Shown here in pieces: positions 28,776 to 36,600 of a DNA stretch of 64,000 nt (position 1 is its first letter; every line of letters starts with the position of its first letter). The notes under the pieces are model-generated. The model worked only from the letters and a program-made list of their open reading frames with translations. It made no database searches and was not told the origin of the DNA. Both the position numbers and the translations under genes were made by a program. The stretch lies in contig NZ_CP114887.1 of the NCBI RefSeq assembly GCF_028747805.1, forward strand, positions 2,473,501-2,537,500, given 5' to 3'. The stretch comes from Solibacillus daqui. GTDB taxonomy: Bacteria > Bacillota > Bacilli > Bacillales_A > Planococcaceae.

Positions 28776-29066
28776 CTAATCAAGATTTCCTGACACAGTT
28801 GTATAACCGACTCTCCATCCCTTATCAGTTTTAGAAACTTTGTATTGGTTAATAATGTTTTCAGACATCGGATCGGTAAATCTTAGCTTTGATTCGTCTT
28901 TTGTTAATTGTGCATAGCCCATTTCATAGATATCTATTAATAAATGCTGTTTATTCGTTTTTACAACCTGTTTTTTCCATTGTTCATACTGCGGCACTTC
29001 TTCTGTAATGTCCATTAATGCGTACATCAATTGATAATCCTCTACATAATTTGCATATAAATACAC
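28776..29066 (-). CDS. Hypothetical 96-residue protein, probably with a frameshift near its 5' end
   Basis: The open frame (start GTG, YLYANYVEDYQLMYALMDITEEV...) has no ribosome binding site. Immediately upstream, in another frame, a TTG at 29100 follows an AAGGGGGG sequence and encodes LKDSSVNTVIR; skipping one base near 29068 joins the two parts into a natural-looking 108-residue protein. So this may be a recently broken gene, or the sequence may carry a one-base error. The protein is soluble and charged, with a C-terminal beta-like end (GWRVGYTTVSGN). I do not recognise a family. It lies between two plus-strand operons. Confidence 0.55.
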   Translation of the reverse strand: MYLYANYVEDYQLMYALMDITEEVPQYEQWKKQVVKTNKQHLLIDIYEMGYAQLTKDESKLRFTDPMSENIINQYKVSKTDKGWRVGYTTVSGNLD

Positions 29067-29228
29067 GGATTACAGTATTCACTGAGCTATCCTTTAACAA
29101 TGCTTCCCCCCTTTTTCACCACTTAGACGAAACTTAGCAACATTTCCGGTTCAAAACCTGTCATACTTTCTTTGTATTTTTTCTAAACATCCACTACCAT
29201 TAGATTAAAAGAAAGGCAGGTAAATGTC

Positions 29229-29927
29229 ATGACGACTATATTAATCGTTGAAGATGAACAACAAATCGCGCGTGTGCTCCAACTTGAGTTATCATTTGAA
29301 GGCTATGAAACAATCGTGAAGCACACTGGAACAGACGGACTACTCGCATTTCATGATCAACCTGTCGATTTGATTTTACTCGATGTGATGCTTCCCGGAA
29401 TGAATGGTTTAGACGTTTTGAAGCGAATTCGTAAACATAATGAAACAATCCCTATCATTTTATTAACGGCAAAAAGTGAAATCCAAGATAAAGTAAATGG
29501 GCTCGATTACGGAGCTAATGATTATGTGACTAAGCCCTTTGAATTTGAAGAACTGCTTGCTCGAATTCGTGTAGCGCTGCGTTTTACTACTAAAACAGTA
29601 CCTAAACAGGAGCAAGCTTTAGAATTTGAGGATATTACATTAAATGAGCAAACACGTGAAGTATGGCGTGCTGGTCATTTAGTTGAGCTTACGGTTCGCG
29701 AATTTGATTTACTTGCACATTTTATGAAGCATCCAAAGCTTGTGCAGTCACGTGAACAAATTTTAAATGCAGTATGGGGCTATGATTATTTTGGCGATAC
29801 GAATGTCGTCGATGTCTATATTCGCTATTTGCGCCAAAAGCTTGACCAACCATTTCAGCTTCCGTCACTTCTGTGTACAGTGCGCGGTGTTGGCTATGTA
29901 TTAAAGGAAGCGGCTCATGAAGCTTAA
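29229..29927 (+). CDS. OmpR-family response regulator
   Basis: 232 residues: receiver domain (1-115) with EDE at the start, phospho-acceptor in LLDVMLPG (about Asp 52), TAKSE and the KPF lysine; then a winged-helix DNA-binding domain (about 130-230) ending in RGVGYVLKE. Overlaps the kinase gene by 11 bases. Likely target: the phased repeats at 31780-31823 in front of the second PepSY gene. Resembles B. subtilis YkoG in context (YkoGH next to PepSY protein YkoI). Confidence 0.93.
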   Translation: MTTILIVEDEQQIARVLQLELSFEGYETIVKHTGTDGLLAFHDQPVDLILLDVMLPGMNGLDVLKRIRKHNETIPIILLTAKSEIQDKVNGLDYGANDYVTKPFEFEELLARIRVALRFTTKTVPKQEQALEFEDITLNEQTREVWRAGHLVELTVREFDLLAHFMKHPKLVQSREQILNAVWGYDYFGDTNVVDVYIRYLRQKLDQPFQLPSLLCTVRGVGYVLKEAAHEA

Positions 29928-31269
29928 TACAAAAATCAACATCGTCTCGATTTCCTTAACTATGGTTATATTAATTAGCAGTTTTTCCGGCATTTATTTT
30001 TTATACGAACATTTTGCAATTACAACAGAAGCGGAGCATTTACAAACACGCGCGTTGGAGCTTACAACAGCTATTAGTGCACTAGAACAAACTGAAGGTA
30101 TTGATATGGTATTTCGTGCTTATATTCCAACAGATGGAGCCATTATCGTACAAGATGCTAACGATAAAACGTTAATTCGTTTACAAACAACAGCCGAAAA
30201 AATTGATGTAGCAACACAAAAAAACGAGCTATACACAGTCAAATCAGTCGGCAACATTCCATACATTGCAATTAGCACACCCATGATTTGGCCAGATGAG
30301 CAAATTGTCGAAGCAAAATTCATTCAACCGTTACCGACGATTACCGAAAATTTAAATCGCTTATTCATTATTTTATTATTAATGACCTTACTCGCCCTTG
30401 TACCAATCTTTTTAGCAAGCCAATTGCTCGTTCGATTAATCGTCAAACCCGTTACAAAGCTAACAACAACGATGGAGCGAAATATCCAGCAGTCTAGCTT
30501 CGAGCAGTTAGCAGTAAACCAACGCTCAAAGGATGAAATTATGCAGATGACTTCAACGTACAATACATTAATGGCACAGCTTGAAGATTTACATGACAAG
30601 CAGCAGCAATTTATCGGCAATGCGTCACATGAATTAAAAACACCTTTAACAGTAATTGAAAGCTACGCTAAGTTATTAAAACGACGCGGAACCGAAAATG
30701 TAGAAGTTACAGATGAAGCGCTACATGCAATTATTCAGGAAAGCGCTAATATGAAGCACTTAATTGAACAAATGCTCACACTTGCAAAGTCAGCAGAAAC
30801 GACAAAAATAACTGTTAGTAACTTCGAGCTTTCATCGTTTTTACATGCCATCGCTACAAATGTACAAACCGCCTATCACCGAGAGATTCATGTGAAGGCA
30901 CCAAATGTTGATGTCATGACTGATGAATCAATGCTAAAGCAATTACTTTTTATATTTATTGATAATGCAAGAAAATATAGTGATGGTTTCATTGAATTAC
31001 AAGCTTTTGTAGATGAGTATTTACACATTGAAATTCGAGACAACGGAATCGGTATTCCAAAGCAAGATTTACCACATATCTTTAACCGCTTTTACCGCGT
31101 TAATAAAGATCGGAATCGAAAAACAGGCGGTGTTGGTATTGGATTATCGATTGCACAAGAATTAGCGCTTCGCCTACATGCCACTATTAACGTAAAAAGT
31201 GAACTCGGTCAAGGAACAATTATTCAAATTACACTTCCGCTGCATGGAGGTAATCCGCATGAATCGTAA
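29917..31269 (+). CDS. Membrane sensor histidine kinase
   Basis: 450 residues: membrane helices at about 8-30 and 148-172 enclosing an extracellular sensor of about 115 residues, a HAMP region, dimerisation domain with NASHELKTPLTVIESY (phospho-His near 240) and an ATPase domain with DNARKYSDG, DNGIGIPKQDLPHIFNRF and GGVGIGLSIA. Partner of the overlapping response regulator. The signal is unknown; the two PepSY proteins encoded next may act on the external domain. Confidence 0.92.
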   Translation: MKLNTKINIVSISLTMVILISSFSGIYFLYEHFAITTEAEHLQTRALELTTAISALEQTEGIDMVFRAYIPTDGAIIVQDANDKTLIRLQTTAEKIDVATQKNELYTVKSVGNIPYIAISTPMIWPDEQIVEAKFIQPLPTITENLNRLFIILLLMTLLALVPIFLASQLLVRLIVKPVTKLTTTMERNIQQSSFEQLAVNQRSKDEIMQMTSTYNTLMAQLEDLHDKQQQFIGNASHELKTPLTVIESYAKLLKRRGTENVEVTDEALHAIIQESANMKHLIEQMLTLAKSAETTKITVSNFELSSFLHAIATNVQTAYHREIHVKAPNVDVMTDESMLKQLLFIFIDNARKYSDGFIELQAFVDEYLHIEIRDNGIGIPKQDLPHIFNRFYRVNKDRNRKTGGVGIGLSIAQELALRLHATINVKSELGQGTIIQITLPLHGGNPHES

Positions 31270-31777
31270 ACGTGCTTTACTTATTGTTACTATAATTATT
31301 TTAACGATGTTTGTCGTCCTTGCCGTAAAGCAATTAACGACCCCCAAACAATTGACTATTGCCGAAATAACGAAGCAAGTTGAACAAAGCTATAATGCAG
31401 AAATAGTATCGATTGTTGAAAAGTCAAATGAATTCGTAACGTCATTTAAAAAGGACGGTTCTATTTTTGAAGTCTCCGTAAACAATGAAACTGGTCAATT
31501 TTCAATGTTAACGATCATCCAACAAAACAGTACACCACCTACCGAAAATACAACCGAGGAACAGCCTAGTCAACCACAAACGCCAACAATTCTTACAGAG
31601 CAACAAGTGATCGAGATTGCACTAAACGAAATTTCTGGTGAAATCGATTCGGCTGATTTTGAGAATACAACCGATGGTGGATACTATTTTGTAGAGATGG
31701 AGCAAGGCAATCAAGAAATAACGATCCAAATTCATGCCATTACCGGAAAAATCTTATCGATTCAATATGATGATTAA
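31259..31777 (+). CDS. Membrane-anchored PepSY-domain protein
   Basis: 172 residues: N-terminal membrane anchor (about 5-22), PepSY-like repeat 1 (TIAEITKQVEQSYNAEIVSI..., about 30-85), a Pro/Thr/Glu-rich linker (TPPTENTTEEQPSQPQ) and PepSY repeat 2 (EQQVIEIALNEISGEI to HAITGKILSIQYDD). The start ATG at 31259 lies inside the kinase 3' end and follows GGAGG at eight bases; the longer frame within the kinase is not used. Translational coupling to the kinase suggests it modulates the sensor. Confidence 0.85.
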   Translation: MNRKRALLIVTIIILTMFVVLAVKQLTTPKQLTIAEITKQVEQSYNAEIVSIVEKSNEFVTSFKKDGSIFEVSVNNETGQFSMLTIIQQNSTPPTENTTEEQPSQPQTPTILTEQQVIEIALNEISGEIDSADFENTTDGGYYFVEMEQGNQEITIQIHAITGKILSIQYDD

Positions 31778-31779
31778 TT

Positions 31780-31835
31780 TTCTCATCAAATTCTAATTTT
31801 TCTCTCATATAGTTCTCATCTTCATTTCTTATACT
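31780..31835 (+). promoter_or_regulatory. Four 11-bp direct repeats with a -10 element: probable response-regulator operator
   Basis: Four consecutive 11-mers start at 31780, 31791, 31802 and 31813 with cores TTCTCAT, TTCTAAT, CTCTCAT and TTCTCAT. A TATACT -10 element follows at 31830-31835. Eleven-base spacing is typical for OmpR/PhoB-family tandem binding, and there is no good -35, as expected for an activator-dependent promoter. That the adjacent regulator binds here is inference. Confidence 0.6.
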
Positions 31836-31868
31836 TAGCTTATAACCAAAACAAAGGAGAGAATGAAT

Positions 31869-32414
31869 ATGAAGAAAAAATTAGTTGTCATTCCTGCATT
31901 ATTAGTAGCAATCGGCGGAGGTGCATTGCTTGCACAAAGCGATTACTTCGAGGCAGCTTCAGTAAATCCAAAAGTAACAGCTGGCGAGGCAAAGAAAATT
32001 GCGTTGAAGGAATTTAAAGGCGATATCATAAACTTTGACTTTGATTATGATGATGGTCAACCACATTATGAAATCGATATTGTAAAGGATAGTGAAAAAG
32101 CGGAATTAGAAGTGGACGCTATGAGTGGTGCGGTGAGAATTACAGAACGAGAAGCAATTTCACAAAGTACAAAACAAAAGACTTCATCTATTACACCGAA
32201 AACTACAAATACAGTAACAATTTCGGAGCAACAAGCGCAAGAAATCGCATTAGCACAAGCCAATGGTACAATAACAGAAATTGAATTAGATGACGATGAT
32301 GACCATGGCTTTGTTTACGAAATCGAAATCCGCAACGGCAAAATGGAATATGATTTCAAAATTGATGCTACTACTGGCGCCATTGTTGAATACAAAGAGG
32401 ATTTAGAAGACTAA
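31869..32414 (+). CDS. Secreted protein with two PepSY domains (YkoI-like)
   Basis: 181 residues: signal peptide (MKKKLVVIPALLVAIGGGALLA, split here), then two PepSY domains, TAGEAKKIALKEFKGDI...DAMSGAV (about 37-92) and SEQQAQEIALAQANGTI...DATTGAIVEY (about 120-175), joined by a Ser/Thr/Lys linker. Many acidic residues (DFDYDDG, ELDDDDDHG). No lipobox or anchor, so probably exported. ATG at 31869 is preferred over 31863 by spacing to AAAGGAG. It stands behind its own operator, separate from the kinase transcript. Confidence 0.88.
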   Translation: MKKKLVVIPALLVAIGGGALLAQSDYFEAASVNPKVTAGEAKKIALKEFKGDIINFDFDYDDGQPHYEIDIVKDSEKAELEVDAMSGAVRITEREAISQSTKQKTSSITPKTTNTVTISEQQAQEIALAQANGTITEIELDDDDDHGFVYEIEIRNGKMEYDFKIDATTGAIVEYKEDLED

Positions 32415-32521
32415 AATATCACCTTAATGTAATGTTTCTGAGTTCTTGTATTATGATAATGTCCTATTTTTTACCTTTCATTTTTGTTATGATAATACGA
32501 GAACATTTTAGAGGTGACAAC

Positions 32522-32977
32522 ATGAATGTAAAAAATATCAATCGTTTATTCGTACTGATAGGTATCATTATTTTAGTGATTGCCGGGCGCTACGTTATTA
32601 CGAGCCAAGAGGTAGTCGAAATGCCCACTGTACAGGTCGTTACGCAAACGGAAGTTATCCCATCAGTTGCTGGGAGCTATTGCTGGCATTCCGCAGGTGG
32701 AGGAAAATGCGTAGATACAGCCGCGCCACACGAATTGTTTGAAGGTGAGCAGCTTCCTTACGTAAAAGTAGCACCAAACGAAATAATTGAATTTCAATAT
32801 AGCCAAAAACCAACAAGTATCTCCATCCAACAATGGGTTCAAGACTTTGATTACAAGGAAATTTCCACTACTATACGATTTACTGCCCCATCTGAGAAAG
32901 GGACGTACATCATTTCTGGACTGGCCCGCTTTAATAATGGTGACAGAACAGATTCGATTGCGATTGAAGTAAAATAG
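32522..32977 (+). CDS. Hypothetical membrane-anchored extracellular protein
   Basis: 151 residues from the ATG at 32522, supported by GAGGTG five bases upstream. N-terminal membrane anchor (about 7-24), then an extracellular domain with SYCWHSAGGGKCVD (two cysteines that could form a disulphide) and a beta-rich end that reads like an Ig-type sandwich (STTIRFTAPSEKGTYIISGLAR-like). No family recognised with confidence. May belong to the envelope-stress group with the preceding PepSY genes, but a 107-base gap separates them. Confidence 0.7.
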   Translation: MNVKNINRLFVLIGIIILVIAGRYVITSQEVVEMPTVQVVTQTEVIPSVAGSYCWHSAGGGKCVDTAAPHELFEGEQLPYVKVAPNEIIEFQYSQKPTSISIQQWVQDFDYKEISTTIRFTAPSEKGTYIISGLARFNNGDRTDSIAIEVK

Positions 32978-33272
32978 GTGCAACTTGGAACCAGTCATTT
33001 TTTTATTTTCAAAGGCATAATGGTAGGTACAAATAATAATATTTCTTCAAAAGTCGTATATTTGGCTATAAAACGTTACCAATCGGTTCCTTCGATTACG
33101 ATTGGAAACAGGGTATTGATTTTGTCACCCCAAACTTTTGCTGTTAAGATAATTTAACTTGATAAATACGCATTTATCACCCTACTGTGAATAAAAATTG
33201 CTAAAACGCAATACTTTATGGCCAATACGTTTCTCGTTTGTATTTATACTTTTTGAGAGGCTGGGACAAAAC

Positions 33273-33312
33273 AAAAATACAAATTTTCTCCACGGAGAAA
33301 ATTTGTATTTTT
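33273..33312. terminator. Long perfect hairpin behind a GAGGCTGGGAC motif
   Basis: A perfect 19-bp stem (33273-33291 with 33294-33312), AT-rich at the base, preceded at 33255 by GAGGCTGGGACAAAAC, a motif common between Firmicutes genes, and followed by T. It can work in either direction. Between 32978 and 33250 I see only short open stretches (a 45-codon ORF at 33020-33157 and a 30-codon protein-like frame overlapping it) that could be gene debris. Confidence 0.6.
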
Positions 33313-33329
33313 TTGATGTGATTAAAATT

Positions 33330-33442
33330 GGGTTCCGTTCCGGGTACGCTTTCCGCGGGCACGGCCTGAGCCTGTAGTCTCAGGCATCGGTGCTCCTGTC
33401 GCTTTGCTTTCGTCGCAAAATTAATTTTGCTGTTCCCGCAGG
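33330..33442 (-). repeat. GC-rich dispersed intergenic repeat of the Bacillaceae type
   Basis: This stretch is markedly GC-richer than its surroundings and contains the block GCTTTCCGCGGGCACGGCC, an inner inverted repeat GCCTGAG/CTCAGGC and the end CTGCGGGAACAGC (minus strand). I recognise this as a repeat found in many copies in Lysinibacillus and related genomes. Only one copy is in this window. The short open frame across it is not a gene. Confidence 0.6.
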
Positions 33443-33641
33443 ATTTGTTCAAATTATTAACTATTTTAAATTAGAGTTTTTACGGATTTTGGTGTGAGAG
33501 AAAGTTAGTGGGATTAAGGAAAAGCCCCATGCAAGATTTTTCTCACATAGGGCTCTCCCACTCTATCTTCTCTTATTCTATTTACATAAATTGTAGTGAA
33601 TTCTCTGAGTTGCATGTGCACCCGGTGCATGGTATCAACGA

Positions 33642-36600
33642 TTAAATTCCGATCGGTGTAATACTCGAAAGTAGTATAGAATCATTCAAAGTAGGCATCG
33701 TAGGAATAACGATTTCCTCCGTCAAGATTGGGTCCTCATTTAATAAATTTTCATTAAATAATGGATTTTCAAAAATATATGGACTATCCATTTTCACGAA
33801 ATTCCCAACGTTCACATTCACAACTAACTCCATCTTACCGTATTTCACCGTAATCGTTGTTGAACCTTCCGTTTTTCTCGGGCTGACTAAACCGTTTGTT
33901 ACAGTTACGATTTTTTTGTCTGCCACAACATAATTTGCAGCTTGTGTTACATCTCTTTCGAAGACGGTTCCATCAGGCATTGTCGTCATTTCAGAGATAT
34001 AAAGTTGCGCTTGTTGATTTAGGTTCAAATTAATGTCTGTTAAGTTTGCAACGAGTACCACTTCAGGTTGTGATACAGTCACATCTACTTTTACTTCCAT
34101 ATTATTGTATATTACCGTGATTGTTGTAGTACCTGCTGCCTTTGCTCTTACTTTACCTTCTGAAACAGCCACAACTTGCCCATCTGCAACTCTATATTTC
34201 GTAGCAGAAGTTATATCTCTTTCTTTTACTTCTCCATCAACTGAAGTTGTTACTTCTTTAACCGTTAGTTGCGCTTCATCTCCAGCTAATAAATTTAGTT
34301 GTGTTTGGTCTACCGAAATTTCTACTTTCGGTTCTTTTACAGTGACATTTACAACAACTTCATTATTTCCATACTTCACTGTAACGGCTGTTTCACCTGC
34401 TGCTTTTGCCGTTATTTTTCCTTCTTTTACAGTAGCCACTTTAGTATCCGCTACTTTATACGTAGCGTTTTGCGTTACATTTTTTTCTGTCGTTTTGCCA
34501 TCTGCCGTCGTTGTAATCTCTTTTACTTTTAAGTTTGCTTCCTTACCAGCTAGCAATTCAACATGTGTTTTGTCTACTTCCAATGTCACGACCGGTACTG
34601 TCACATTCACATCTACCGTTAGTTCATTGCCACCATATTTCACTGTAATTGTTGTATTGCCTTCAGTTTTCGCTCTTACTAGACCCGTTTGTGATACAGA
34701 AGCGATCATCGTATTTGCCACTTTATACTCAGCAAAATTTGTTACGTCTGTTTGCTTCGTTTTGCCGTCTGCTCCTGTTACGACTTCTTTAATTACCAGT
34801 TGTGCTTCTTTTTGAGGCTCTAAATCAATTTGTGTTTTGTTTGCCGTCAATGTCACAGTTGGTTTCGTTACTGTTACATTCACCGTTAGTTCATTTTTAC
34901 CGTATTTCACTGAAATCGTTGTGCTACCCGCTTCTTTTGCAGTAACTAAACCGTTCTTAACAGTCGCAATATTTTCATCTGCCACTACATATGTTGCTTG
35001 TTTTGTTACATCTTTCTTTTTAACTGTTCCATTTGGTGCAGTTGTTTCTTCAGTAATTTTTAATTGTGATTCTTTGCCAGATTCCAGCGTAATATCTGTT
35101 TTGTTCGTCGTTAACGTAACGCCTTTTTCACTTACCGTTACATAAACTGTTAACTCGTTTTTACCATACTTCACTGTAATTTCTGTGCTTCCGATATTTT
35201 TCGAAATGATTAAACCATTTTTAACAGAAACTACTTTAGTATCTGCTACTTTGTACGTTGCTGCTGTTGTTACGTCTTTTTGTTTTGTTGTGCCATCTGC
35301 AGCTGTTGTAACTTCCTTAATTGCCAACTGTGCTTCTTTTCCAAGCTCTAAATTGATTTCAGTTTTGTTTGCAGTTAGTGTTACAACGGATTCTGTCACT
35401 GTTACATTTACTGTCAACTCGTTTTTACCGTATTTCACAGTAATTGTTGTCGTGCCCGCATTTTTAGCTGTAATTAAACCATTTTTCACAGACGCTACTT
35501 TAGAATCTGCTACTTTGTACGTTGCCGCTTTTGTTACGTCTTTTTGTTTTGTCGTACCGTCTGCTGCTGTTGTTACTTCTTTAATAACTAATTGAGCTTC
35601 TTTACCTTTTTCCAAATCAAATTCAGTTTTATTTACAGTCAAAGTTACACCTGGAACAATAACTGCAGGATCCTCTACCGTTACATTTACTTTTACTTCA
35701 TTTTTACCATGCGCAATCGTAATTGTCGTAGAACCTTGCGCTACTGCCGTTACCTCACCATTTACAACTGTTGCAACAGATTCATCTGTAACAACATACG
35801 TTGCTTCAGCCGTTACGTCTTTGTTTGTAGGATCTCCATTTGCAGGAGTTGTCGTTTCTGTAACCCTTACTTGACCCTTTTCCCCAGTTTTTAACTTTAA
35901 TTCTGTTGGGCTAACGGACAATTTTACTTCTGCCTCTGGTTCTGGTTTTTCATAAATTAAAGCTTCTCCAACATTTCCTGCTTCATCTTTCACAATAACT
36001 TTCACAGCTTCTGTCTCATCTGTTACAGGGAATGTGAATGTACCATCTTGTGCTAAATTAAATGGAACCGCATCGGCTTCTTTTCCAGCAATTGTCGCAA
36101 CATAAGACGCGTGTAGTTTTTCATTTAAATCAAAATCTAAATCATATAAATATAATTCTTCATTGTAGTCAATATATTTATCAACTACTTTACCAGTTGC
36201 TACTTTATCAGTAACTGATCCTGTAATTTCTGGTTTCGTTGTTTTAACGATAATTGGTCCAACGTAGTCACCGATAACTTCTGAACCTACTTGTCCTGAA
36301 AAGTCAATTGTATACAGACCATCCGGAATCTTTGTTGCAGGTGCACTTCCCCATGGTTTGTACTGACCAGCAACTTTTAGCGTATACGATCCTTTTCCAA
36401 GAGAAGTACCAGCATGTAAATAACCAATGTAACCATCACCATATTCTCCACCTTCAGGATTCATAATGTCCCAAAGTTCGATATAGTTAGTTGTTACATC
36501 GCCTGTCAGTGTGAATGATAGTACAGCTGAATCTTTGACGCCGTCATTATTAAAGGATAGGTCTGTTTCAGTGATCGCCATATTCGTAATTTCTGCTGAT

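Noticed and set aside
33020..33157. 45-codon ORF (MVGTNNNISSKVVYL...) and, in another frame, a protein-like stretch …GSFDYDWKQGIDFVTPN…
   Set aside because: Ribosome binding site is poor, both frames overlap, and no family is recognised. Possibly debris of one gene; too weak to annotate.
34033..35894. Long plus-strand open frames opposite the Ig-like repeats of the protease
   Set aside because: They are antisense shadows created by the repetitive Thr/Val-rich codons of the real gene; the proteins are Ser/Thr/Val-rich nonsense.
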